From assembly GCA_945952025.1 (NCBI GenBank), contig CAMFGW010000008.1:1-64000 (forward strand): a stretch of DNA of 64,000 nucleotides. Reading direction: 5' to 3'. Below the pieces are notes generated by a model, which made no database searches, was not told the DNA's origin, and worked only from the letters and a program-made list of their open reading frames with translations. This DNA comes from an uncultured Paracoccaceae bacterium. Lineage in GTDB: Bacteria; Pseudomonadota; Alphaproteobacteria; Rhodobacterales; Rhodobacteraceae. Positions 56,733 to 64,000 of this stretch are shown here, in pieces. Both the position numbers and the translations under genes were made by a program. How positions within the stretch are numbered: position 1 is the first letter of the stretch; the number at the start of each line of letters is the position of its first letter.

Positions 56733-57228
56733 CCCCACCATTGGCCGCCGCGCCCTTCTGGCCCTGCTGGGCGCCCTGCCGCTCGCGGCCTGCGGGTTCG
56801 AACCGGCCTTCGGGCCGAAGGGCGCCGCAAGCGGCCTGATGGGGCAGGTGACCTTCATCGAGCCCAGAAGCCGCGACGCTTTCGACCTGGTCGGGCGCCT
56901 GCAGGAACGGCTCGGCCGCGCCACCAACCCGCGCTGGCGGCTCGGCTTCAAGATGACGCTCTCGCAAGAGGGGCTGGGGATCACCTCCGACAACGTGACG
57001 ACCCGCTATGACCTTCTGGGCAAGGTCGACTGGACCATGACCGACCTTGCGACCGACAAGGTCGTGGCCTCGGGCAGCACTGACAGCTTCACCGCCTATT
57101 CGGCGTCGGGCACCGTGGTCTCGACCGCCACCTCGGAACGCGACGCGCACCAGCGGCTGATGCGGATCCTGGCCGACCAGATCGTGACCGACCTGATTGC
57201 CACGCCCGGCTTCGGCGCCCAGCCGTGA
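56719..57228 (+). CDS. lptE: LPS-assembly lipoprotein LptE
   Basis: Outer-membrane lipoprotein that plugs the LptD barrel for lipopolysaccharide export. 169 residues: a TAT-like or Sec signal with twin RR ([21 protein letters not shown]), lipobox Cys25, and the small LptE fold. It is sandwiched between leuS (14-base overlap) and holA (4-base overlap), the usual alphaproteobacterial order, which supports the assignment of this divergent family. Confidence 0.88.
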   Translation: MSSSDPTIGRRALLALLGALPLAACGFEPAFGPKGAASGLMGQVTFIEPRSRDAFDLVGRLQERLGRATNPRWRLGFKMTLSQEGLGITSDNVTTRYDLLGKVDWTMTDLATDKVVASGSTDSFTAYSASGTVVSTATSERDAHQRLMRILADQIVTDLIATPGFGAQP

Positions 57229-58244
57229 AGCTGAACGGCCCGGCCGCGGCGCGCTTCTTTGCGCAGCCGGAACCGGGCCGCGCCGGGCTCTTGATCCACG
57301 GCGCCGACGCCATGCGCGTGGCGCTGAAACGGCAAGAGGTCATCGCCGCCCTCGTCGGACCAGAGGGCGAGGCGGAAATGCGCCTTGTCCGCCTGCCCGC
57401 GTCCGATGTCCGCAAGGAAGGCGCGCGCGTCCTGGACGAGATGAAGGCGCAGGGCTTCTTTCCCGGCCCGCGCGTGGTCTTTGTCGAGGATGCGGGCGAC
57501 GGGTTGGCTGCGCCGATCGGCGCGGCGCTGGCCGACTGGCATCCGGGCGATGCGATGCTGGTGGTGACGGGGGGGCTTCTGTCGCGCTCCTCGGCGCTGA
57601 AGAAGCTGTTCGAGGATCACAAGAACGCCTATGCCGCCGCCATCTACGACGACCCGCCCGGGCGCGAAGAGATCGAGGCGATGCTGTCGCGCGCAGGCCT
57701 GAAGCAGGTCGGCCCGGCGGCGATGACCGACCTGACCGCGCTCGCCCGTGCGCTCGACCCCGGCGACTTCCGCCAGACGGTCGAGAAGATCGCGCTCTAC
57801 AAATGGCAGGATCCGACCCCCCTGACGCCAGAGGATGTGGCCGCCATGGCCCCCCAGTCGATCGAGGCAGAGGTGGACGATGTGCTGAACGCCGCTGCGG
57901 AAGGCCAGACGGCGCGGGTCGGCGCGCTGATGCGGCGGCTCGAAGGGCAGGGGGTCGGCGCGGTGACGCTGTGCATCGGCGCCATGCGTCATTTCCGCAG
58001 CCTTCACGCCGCCGCCTCGCATCCGTCCGGCCCGGCCGAGGGGCTGGCGCGGCTGAAACCCCCCGTTTTCGGCCCCCGCCGCGACCGGATGCTGCGCCAG
58101 GCCCAGGCCATGGGCACCTTCCGGCTGGAACAGGCGCTGAGCGTTCTGACCGAAACCGACCTGACCCTGCGCTCGACCTCGCGCGCGCCGGCGATGGCGG
58201 TCGTGGAACGTGCGCTGATCCGCCTGTCGATGATGCGGCGCTAG
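57225..58244 (+). CDS. holA: DNA polymerase III delta subunit
   Basis: Clamp-loader subunit that opens the sliding clamp. 339 residues: LLIHGADAMRVALKRQEVI, PLTPEDVAAMAPQSIEAEVDDVL, and RRLEGQGVGAVTLC, typical of HolA. It starts with GTG 57225, overlapping the lptE stop (GTGA). It converges on cobQ, stops 3 bases apart. Confidence 0.92.
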   Translation: MKLNGPAAARFFAQPEPGRAGLLIHGADAMRVALKRQEVIAALVGPEGEAEMRLVRLPASDVRKEGARVLDEMKAQGFFPGPRVVFVEDAGDGLAAPIGAALADWHPGDAMLVVTGGLLSRSSALKKLFEDHKNAYAAAIYDDPPGREEIEAMLSRAGLKQVGPAAMTDLTALARALDPGDFRQTVEKIALYKWQDPTPLTPEDVAAMAPQSIEAEVDDVLNAAAEGQTARVGALMRRLEGQGVGAVTLCIGAMRHFRSLHAAASHPSGPAEGLARLKPPVFGPRRDRMLRQAQAMGTFRLEQALSVLTETDLTLRSTSRAPAMAVVERALIRLSMMRR

Positions 58245-58247
58245 AGC

Positions 58248-59708
58248 CTAGCGCGCCAGCGCCAGAAGCCCCGCCACGTCCAGATGCGCCTCAAGATGCT
58301 CGGCCAGCCGGTCGAGCGTCGCATCGACCCGCGCCCCGTGGCCGCCCTGCGAAGTCACGCCGAACCCGCTCAGAAAGGCCGCCCGGAAGGCGTCGCCCGC
58401 GAACATGCCGTGCAGGTAGGACCCCATGACCCGCCCGTCCGCCGACCGCGCGCCCTCTGGCTGGCCGGCGACATGGGCGAAGGGCCGGGCGCAATCGGCG
58501 CCCCCGGTCCGGCCGATGTGGATCTCGTAGCCCTCCATCGGGGCGCCACTGGCCGCATCGACCGCCTGAACCCGCGTCAGCCGCTTGTCCGGGCTCATCT
58601 CCGTCTCGACCTCCAGCAGGCCAAGCCCCGCCGTCTCACCCGCCGGACCTTCAAGCCCTTGCGGGTCACGCACCACACGCCCCAGCATCTGGTAGCCGCC
58701 GCAGATCCCCAGGACCCGGCCCCCCCGCCGCACATGGGCCGCCAGATCCACGTCCCAGCCTTGCGCGCGCAGGAACGCCAGATCGCCGCGCGTCGATTTC
58801 GAGCCGGGAATGATGACCAGATCCACGTCGCCCGGCAGCGCCTCTCCGGCGCGGACCATGGTCAGCCGCGCGCCCGGCTCTGCCCGAAGCGGGTCCAGGT
58901 CGTCGAAATTCGCGATGCGCGACAGGGCAAGGCAGGCCACATGAACACCCCCCGCACCGCCCGAGCGCGGCAGGTCCAGCGCATCTTCCGCCGGCAGAAG
59001 GTGTGCATCTGGAAACCAGGGCAGGACGCCGAAGCCCCGCCAGCCCGTCCGCGCCTCGATCAGCCGGTAGCCGTCGGCGAAAAGCGCCGGATCGCCCCGG
59101 AACTTGTTGATGAGAAAGCCCGCGATCCGCGCCTCGTCCGCCGGGTCCAGCACGGCCTGCGTGCCGACGATCTGCGCGATGACGCCGCCCCGGTCGATAT
59201 CGCCCGCCAGCACGACCGGCACCGACGCCGCCTCGGCAAAGCCCATGTTGGCGATGTCGCCCGCGCGCAGGTTGACCTCGGCCGGACTGCCCGCGCCTTC
59301 GACGATCACCAGTTCATGCGCCGCGCGAAGCCGCCCGAAGCTTTCCAGCACCGGCCCCATCAGGGACGGCTTCAGCCCCGCATAGTCCCGCGCCCGGACC
59401 GTCGCGACCCGCCGCCCCTGCACCACGACCTGCGCGCCGACATCGGTTTCGGGCTTCAGCAAAACCGGGTTCATGTCCGTATGCGGCTCCAGCCCGGCGG
59501 CCAGCGCCTGCAGCGCCTGCGCCCGCCCGATCTCGCCCCCGTCCACGGTCACGGCGGCATTGTTCGACATGTTCTGCGGCTTGAAGGGCGCGACCGACAG
59601 GCCCCGCCGCCGCGCCGCGCGGGCAAGGCCCGCGACCAGCATCGACTTGCCGACGTTCGAGCCCGCGCCCTGGATCATCAGGGCCCGGCCGACCGGGCGC
59701 ACCGTCAC
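58248..59708 (-). CDS. cobQ: Cobyric acid synthase
   Basis: Glutamine-dependent amidation of adenosylcobyrinic acid a,c-diamide to cobyric acid in vitamin B12 synthesis. 486 residues: N-terminal ATP domain [15 protein letters not shown] (about 14-28), [12 protein letters not shown], then a glutamine amidotransferase domain with catalytic Cys in [15 protein letters not shown] and a C-terminal His region. GTG start at 59708, overlapping the CoA-transferase stop (GTGA). No other cob gene and no cobalamin riboswitch is visible nearby. Confidence 0.95.
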   Translation of the reverse strand: MTVRPVGRALMIQGAGSNVGKSMLVAGLARAARRRGLSVAPFKPQNMSNNAAVTVDGGEIGRAQALQALAAGLEPHTDMNPVLLKPETDVGAQVVVQGRRVATVRARDYAGLKPSLMGPVLESFGRLRAAHELVIVEGAGSPAEVNLRAGDIANMGFAEAASVPVVLAGDIDRGGVIAQIVGTQAVLDPADEARIAGFLINKFRGDPALFADGYRLIEARTGWRGFGVLPWFPDAHLLPAEDALDLPRSGGAGGVHVACLALSRIANFDDLDPLRAEPGARLTMVRAGEALPGDVDLVIIPGSKSTRGDLAFLRAQGWDVDLAAHVRRGGRVLGICGGYQMLGRVVRDPQGLEGPAGETAGLGLLEVETEMSPDKRLTRVQAVDAASGAPMEGYEIHIGRTGGADCARPFAHVAGQPEGARSADGRVMGSYLHGMFAGDAFRAAFLSGFGVTSQGGHGARVDATLDRLAEHLEAHLDVAGLLALAR

Positions 59709-60853
59709 CGCCCGGCCTTTTTCGCAAGCCCCGCGCGCACCTCGGCATCATGCTGGCCAAGCCGGGGCGAGGGGCGGTCAATCGCCAGTTCGGCGCCCGA
59801 AAAGCTGATCGGCAGGCGCACGCCCGGCACGCCTTCGGGCGCGATCTGCATCTTGCGCGCCACGATCTGCGGGTCGGTGAAGACGTCCGCCATCGCGTTG
59901 ATCGGGCCGGCGGGAACCCCTTCGGCCTCGCACGCCGCCAGAAGCGCGTCGCGCGTCCAGCCGGCGGTCTTGGCGGTGATCGCGGCCGTCAGCGCCTCGC
60001 GGTTGGCGATCCGGTCGGCGTTCGTCAGATACTCCGGCGCCTCGGCCAGCGCGTCGAGCCCCAGGATCCGGCACAGCTTGCGATACTGGCTGTCGTTCCC
60101 GGTCGCCAGGATCGCATAGCCGTCGGCGCAGTCGAAGACGGCATAGGGCACAAGGTTCGGATGGGCATTGCCAAGCCGCCGGGGCGAGGTGCCGGTCGCG
60201 AGGAAATTCATCGCCTGATTGGCCATGATCGCCGTCGCCACGTCGAAAAGCGCCATGTCGACCCGCTGGCCCTCGCCCGTCCGGTCACGCTGGTAAAGCG
60301 CGGCCAGGATGCCGGCCGCGGCATAGATGCCGGTGAACACGTCCGTCACCGCCACGCCGACCTTCTGCGGCTGCCCGTCCGGCGCGCCGGTTACGCTCAT
60401 CAGCCCTGACATGCCCTGGATGATGTAGTCGTAGCCCGCCCGGTGGGCGTAAGGCCCGTCCTGCCCGAAGCCCGTGACCGAGCAATAGATCAGCCGCGGA
60501 TTGACCGCCCGCAGGCTTTCAAAATCGAGCCCGTACTTCGCCAGGCCCCCGACCTTGAAATTCTCGATCAGCACGTCGGCATCGCGCACCAGATCGCGCA
60601 CGAAGGCCTGCCCCTCGGGCGTGCGGAAATCGCAGATCACCGACTTCTTGCCGCGATTGGTCGCGTGGAAATAGGCGGCACTCGCCTCGCCGCCATGCTC
60701 GATGAAGGGCGGGCCCCAGCGCCTGGTATCGTCACCCTCGGGCGCCTCGACCTTGATGACCTCGGCGCCCAGGTCGGCGAGCATCTGGCCCGCCCAGGGG
60801 CCGGCCAGAATACGCGCCAGTTCGACGACCTTCAGACCCTGAAGCGGCGTCAT
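59705..60853 (-). CDS. CaiB/BaiF family (class III) CoA-transferase
   Basis: Transfers CoA between carboxylic acids; substrate not predictable. 382 residues with [30 protein letters not shown], the conserved catalytic Asp-containing [16 protein letters not shown] region and [18 protein letters not shown]. It starts 3 bases after the dsbA-like stop and overlaps cobQ by 4 bases. Confidence 0.88.
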   Translation of the reverse strand: MTPLQGLKVVELARILAGPWAGQMLADLGAEVIKVEAPEGDDTRRWGPPFIEHGGEASAAYFHATNRGKKSVICDFRTPEGQAFVRDLVRDADVLIENFKVGGLAKYGLDFESLRAVNPRLIYCSVTGFGQDGPYAHRAGYDYIIQGMSGLMSVTGAPDGQPQKVGVAVTDVFTGIYAAAGILAALYQRDRTGEGQRVDMALFDVATAIMANQAMNFLATGTSPRRLGNAHPNLVPYAVFDCADGYAILATGNDSQYRKLCRILGLDALAEAPEYLTNADRIANREALTAAITAKTAGWTRDALLAACEAEGVPAGPINAMADVFTDPQIVARKMQIAPEGVPGVRLPISFSGAELAIDRPSPRLGQHDAEVRAGLAKKAGR

Positions 60854-60856
60854 CGC

Positions 60857-61573
60857 TTACTTCGCCAGCTTGGCGTCGATGACCTTGGCCATCTCGTCAA
60901 AGGACATCTCGCCCGACAGCTTCTCGCCGTTGATGATGAAGGTGGGCGTTCCCTGGATCGCGTCGGCCGTCGCGTTCTTCTGGTAGGTCTCGACCATCGC
61001 CTTGGCCTGGTCCTGGTCGGCCATGCAGGCCTTGATCTGGTCGCCGGTCAGTCCGGCCGACAGGCCGATCGTGCGCAGCGCGTCCGCGATCCCCTGTTCG
61101 GTGCCCGAGGCGAGCCACTCGCGCTGCTTGGTGAAGAGGATGTCCGAGATGCCGAAATACTTCTCGGGCCCGCCGCAACGGGCCATGATCGCACCCCAAA
61201 GGCCGAACTTGTCGAAATAGACCTCGCGGTAGACGAAACGCACCTTGCCGGTGTCGATGTAGTTTTTCTTCACCTGCTCGAAGACGTCATTGTGGAAATT
61301 GGCGCAATGCGGGCAGGTGAAGGAGGCATATTCGATCATCGTCACCGGCGCGTCGGCCTGGCCGAGCACCATGTCCGGCACCTTCGAGACGACCGAGCTT
61401 TCGGTGGCCGAGGGGGCAGCCGCCGTCGTCGCTGGCGCTGCCGTGGTTGTCGCAGTGGTTGTCGCGGTGGTTTCCTGGGCGACGGCAGCTTCGCGCCCGC
61501 CCATCCCGAACCAGACCGCGCCCAGCGCCACGATGAGTGCGACCGCCGCCGCCAGAAGAACCCGTCCGTTCAT
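60857..61573 (-). CDS. DsbA-like thiol-disulfide oxidoreductase with Thr/Ala linker
   Basis: 238 residues: membrane-anchor or signal segment (about 5-23), a low-complexity Thr/Ala linker at about 34-60, then a DsbA fold with active-site CPHC (Cys87, Cys90) in EYASFTCPHC, and GTPTFIINGEKL (the cis-proline loop). Expected to introduce disulfides in periplasmic proteins; anchored to the inner membrane if the N-terminal segment is not cleaved. Confidence 0.9.
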   Translation of the reverse strand: MNGRVLLAAAVALIVALGAVWFGMGGREAAVAQETTATTTATTTAAPATTAAAPSATESSVVSKVPDMVLGQADAPVTMIEYASFTCPHCANFHNDVFEQVKKNYIDTGKVRFVYREVYFDKFGLWGAIMARCGGPEKYFGISDILFTKQREWLASGTEQGIADALRTIGLSAGLTGDQIKACMADQDQAKAMVETYQKNATADAIQGTPTFIINGEKLSGEMSFDEMAKVIDAKLAK

Positions 61574-61576
61574 AAG

Positions 61577-62122
61577 TCAGCCTTTCCTGTGTCGGGCCCG
61601 AGATAAGACCTTTTGGCCCAGGGCTTCAAGCGCCGCCCGAAGGCTTTCATCCTGCACCTCACGCGAAAGTGCGGCGGCTTCAGCCAGAATCTGCGGGTCA
61701 GGCACCGTCTCATGCGCTGTCTCGCCCGCCGTCCCCGGCGCACCTTCGCGCGTGAAGGGCGCCAGCCCCTCGGCAAGGCCGCGCCCGGTCGTCTGGGTCA
61801 GCCGGATGCGCACCACGGCATTGTAGCCGTAGCAGGCGTTGACCCTTTCCCGCAGCGCCGGAAGCTGCATCTGCACGATCGGCCCGGCGGCGCCCGGGAC
61901 CAGCAGCGTCAGCGTCGCCCCCATCCCCTCGCGCCCATAGCTGATATCGACGGGCCGGGTGATCTGGCCGAGTTCTGCGCCCACCACCTCTGTCCAGTGC
62001 GTGAGCAGCCGCACCAGCGCAAAGCCCCGCGCCTCACCGACCTTGCGCACGGGGTCGCGCACCAGAAGCGAGGCAGGCTCGAAGCCGCGCAGGCGGCGGG
62101 GGTTGGCGGGCGTGCTGGACAT
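61577..62122 (-). CDS. DciA/DUF721 family protein
   Basis: 181 residues: the DUF721 core with VRKVGEARGFALVRLLTHWTEVVGAELG, PVDISYGREG and LRERVNACYGYNAVVRIRLTQT. DciA proteins load the replicative helicase in bacteria without DnaC/DnaI, so the role may be replicative; the C-terminal third has no recognised motif. ATG 62122 gives a plausible N-terminus. It is divergent from mutY and immediately precedes dsbA on the strand. Confidence 0.78.
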   Translation of the reverse strand: MSSTPANPRRLRGFEPASLLVRDPVRKVGEARGFALVRLLTHWTEVVGAELGQITRPVDISYGREGMGATLTLLVPGAAGPIVQMQLPALRERVNACYGYNAVVRIRLTQTTGRGLAEGLAPFTREGAPGTAGETAHETVPDPQILAEAAALSREVQDESLRAALEALGQKVLSRARHRKG

Positions 62123-62173
62123 CGGCCTTCGCGGGATGGCAGGGATAGTCCATCCTAGGGCAGGGGGGCGGCG

Positions 62174-63310
62174 TTGGACAGCAGCAATCGACCGCATGGG
62201 GTGGGGGCGGACCTGTCCGGCCTGCTGCTGGACTGGTATGACCGCGCCGCGCGCGATCTGCCCTGGCGCGTGCCCCCGGACCGCTCGCGCGCAGGCGAAC
62301 GGCCCGACCCCTACCGCGTCTGGCTGTCAGAGGTCATGCTGCAACAGACGACCGTCGCTGCCGTCACCGGCTATTACCTCCGTTTCCTCGCGCGCTGGCC
62401 GACGGTGGCCGATCTTGCGGCAGCACCCGACGCCGAGGTGATGGCCGAATGGGCCGGGCTTGGCTACTACGCCCGCGCCCGGAACCTGCTGAAGGGCGCG
62501 CGCGCCGTGGCTGCGTCGGAAAGCGCGGCCTTTCCCGATAGATACGATGACCTGATCGCCCTTCCCGGCATCGGCCCCTACACCGCCGCCGCCATCGCCG
62601 CCATTGCTTTCGGCCGCCCCGAAACCGTGGTCGACGGCAATGTCGAGCGTGTCGTCGCCCGCCTGTTCGCCGTGACCGAACCCCTGCCCAAAGCCGGGGG
62701 TCGCCTGCGGCATCTGGCCGCAAGCCTGACGCCCGACAAACGCCCCGGCGACTTCGCCCAGGCCATGATGGACCTTGGCGCGACCGTCTGCACGCACCGG
62801 AAACCCGCCTGCATGATCTGCCCGCTTGGCCCCGTCTGTCAGGCCCGCGCGCTGGGCATCGCCGCCGACCTGCCGGTCAAGGCGCCGAAACCCGCCAAAG
62901 CCGAACGGCAGGGCCTGGCCTATGTCGCCCGCCGGGCTGATGGCGCGCTCCTCCTCGAAACACGGGCGGAGCGCGGACTTCTGGGCGGCACGCTCGGCTT
63001 TCCGACGACCGGCTGGACCGCCGCGCCGCCCGACCCCGCACCCCCCTTCCGCGCCGATTGGCGCCAACTGCCGGGCACCGTCCGCCACACCTTCACCCAT
63101 TTCCACCTGACGCTGATCGTCCTGACGGCCGACGCGCCGCCGGGCGCCAACCCCGACCGTGGCAGCTTCCGCGCGCCCCCCGACGCCCCGCCCGGAAGCC
63201 TTCCGACCCTGATGCGCAAGGTCCACGACCACGCATTCCGCAACGAAAGCGTTGTGCCGGACGCCCCGTCGCCCGACAGTCTGGCAAAGACCGGAGCCAC
63301 AGATACATGA
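62174..63310 (+). CDS. mutY: A/G-specific adenine glycosylase MutY
   Basis: Base-excision enzyme removing A opposite 8-oxoguanine. 378 residues: catalytic Glu53 in LSEVMLQQTT, HhH motif LPGIGPYTAAAI, Asp154 in VVDGNVERV, the 4Fe-4S cysteines C206, C213, C216, C222 (C-X6-C-X2-C-X5-C), and a C-terminal Nudix-like domain. It starts at TTG 62174 behind a G-rich AGGGGGG; a GTG nine codons later is an alternative. ATGA overlap with the following alkB-like gene. Confidence 0.93.
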   Translation: MDSSNRPHGVGADLSGLLLDWYDRAARDLPWRVPPDRSRAGERPDPYRVWLSEVMLQQTTVAAVTGYYLRFLARWPTVADLAAAPDAEVMAEWAGLGYYARARNLLKGARAVAASESAAFPDRYDDLIALPGIGPYTAAAIAAIAFGRPETVVDGNVERVVARLFAVTEPLPKAGGRLRHLAASLTPDKRPGDFAQAMMDLGATVCTHRKPACMICPLGPVCQARALGIAADLPVKAPKPAKAERQGLAYVARRADGALLLETRAERGLLGGTLGFPTTGWTAAPPDPAPPFRADWRQLPGTVRHTFTHFHLTLIVLTADAPPGANPDRGSFRAPPDAPPGSLPTLMRKVHDHAFRNESVVPDAPSPDSLAKTGATDT

Positions 63311-64000
63311 GCCGCCCAGTTTCAGCGCTGCCCTTCCTTCTGCCGATCCTGCTGCTGCCCCTCCTGGCGCTGGCGACGCAGGGCGGCTGGGCGCTGATCC
63401 TGCCGCCCCTTTACGGCTACGTCATCCTGACGCTTCTCGACGCGGTAACGGGCATCAATGGTGAGAACCCGCCGACCGACACGCCCGACAGCCGCCTGAC
63501 CGCCCACCGCGCCATCACCATGATCTGGGTGCCGCTCGAGATCCTGGCGATCTACGGCACGATCTGGGTCGCGACCCGCTCGACGCTGGCGCCTTGGGAA
63601 AAGCTCGCGCTCTTCTACGGCGTCGGCATTGCCTCGGGCGCGGTCGGCATCGTCTATGCCCACGAACTCATGCACCAGAAGAACCGGCTGGAACGCTGGC
63701 TGGGCGAAATACTGATGGCGCTGACGCTTTACAGCCATTTCCGCAGCGAACACCTGCTGGTCCACCATCGCTATGTGGGCACCGTGCGCGACGCGGTGAC
63801 GGCGCGCTATAACGAGGGCTTCCACCGCTTCTTCGCCCGCGTCCTGACCGAGGGCCCCCCGTCCGCCTGGCGGGCCGAACGCCAGATGCTGGCCCGCGCC
63901 GGCAAGCCCGTGACCGACCGCCGCAACCCCTTCTGGCGCTATGGCGCTTTGCAGGCGCTGGCGCTGGTCGCGGCCTTTGCCGTTGGCGGCTGGCAGGGCG
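63307..64000 (+). CDS. AlkB-type membrane alkane monooxygenase, partial
   Basis: Membrane diiron hydroxylase (alkane or fatty-chain terminal oxidation), cut by the right edge. The visible 231 residues show several hydrophobic segments and two histidine boxes: HELMHQ at 119-124 and EHLLVHH at 148-154 followed by RYVGT. The canonical second box is EHxxGHH, so here Gly is Val. A third box must be beyond the window. ATG 63307 overlaps the mutY stop (ATGA). Confidence 0.82.
   Translation, partial: MSRPVSALPFLLPILLLPLLALATQGGWALILPPLYGYVILTLLDAVTGINGENPPTDTPDSRLTAHRAITMIWVPLEILAIYGTIWVATRSTLAPWEKLALFYGVGIASGAVGIVYAHELMHQKNRLERWLGEILMALTLYSHFRSEHLLVHHRYVGTVRDAVTARYNEGFHRFFARVLTEGPPSAWRAERQMLARAGKPVTDRRNPFWRYGALQALALVAAFAVGGWQG

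Noticed and set aside
58248..61573. Cobalamin riboswitch controlling cobQ
   Set aside because: cobQ sits downstream of other genes with 3-4 base junctions and no leader space for a riboswitch.
1..64000. CRISPR arrays, insertion sequences, prophage, tRNA or rRNA genes
   Set aside because: No repeat-spacer periodicity, transposase or integrase, cloverleaf-like intergenic sequence or rRNA signature was found; nearly all DNA is in recognised housekeeping genes.

Overview
This window is chromosomal DNA of an alphaproteobacterium, most likely a member of the Rhodobacteraceae (Rhodobacter/Paracoccus/Tabrizicola-like). The evidence is the high G+C coding style, a RegB/PrrB redox kinase divergent from a SenC/PrrC gene, a Rhodobacter-type porin, the alphaproteobacterial AddAB pair with tsaE-amgK-murU, and the gene order around the probable chromosome origin. 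I see no phage, insertion sequence, CRISPR array, rRNA or tRNA gene. Almost every base is in a recognisable gene, and genes are packed in operons with 4-8 base overlaps.

Layout. (1) 1-9.5 kb: senC (partial) and regB diverge; then a PAS-domain protein, argG, msrA, maeB (opposite strand), hemW and a ybaN-like gene. (2) 9.5-17 kb: on the minus strand, reading toward lower coordinates, hemJ, rho, mnmE, mnmG, rsmG, parA, parB. A 409-base non-coding gap at 16.9-17.3 kb carries DnaA boxes and AT-rich DNA. On its other side, on the plus strand, lie maf, aroE, coaE, dnaQ. This is the alphaproteobacterial oriC neighbourhood. Two parS-like palindromes sit in rsmG and over the start of mnmG. (3) 20-28.5 kb: an ExoY-type sugar transferase, then a D-xylose island (xylF, permease, ATPase, xylB, xylA) divergent from a ROK-family xylR. 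(4) 28.5-36.5 kb: a degenerate APH-fold kinase, the heat-shock protease hslV-hslU, a lipoprotein hydrolase, then smr-mltA-timA (minus), fxsA-secB and idi. (5) 36.6-42.7 kb: tamA-tamB and a BrkB/YihY membrane protein. (6) 42.8-52.2 kb: a minus-strand operon yggS, tsaE, amgK, murU, addB, addA, then trxA. (7) 52.2-58.2 kb: porin with a strong terminator, a DUF3576 lipoprotein, leuS-lptE-holA. (8) 58.2-64 kb: dciA-like, dsbA-like, CaiB-type CoA-transferase and cobQ on the minus strand, divergent from mutY and a partial alkB.

How it works together. The core is a replication and segregation control region: the origin, ParAB with parS, and nearby replication, tRNA-modification and recombination genes. 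Around it are envelope biogenesis (lptE, tamAB, mltA, murU-amgK, porin) and metabolism. The most notable non-housekeeping features are the xylose island placed between dnaQ and hslVU close to the origin, a symmetric divergent xylF/xylR promoter-operator, a post-xylF hairpin likely to set transporter stoichiometry, and an apparently inactive kinase. I found no clearly undescribed multi-gene system; the findings are site-level or single-gene oddities.
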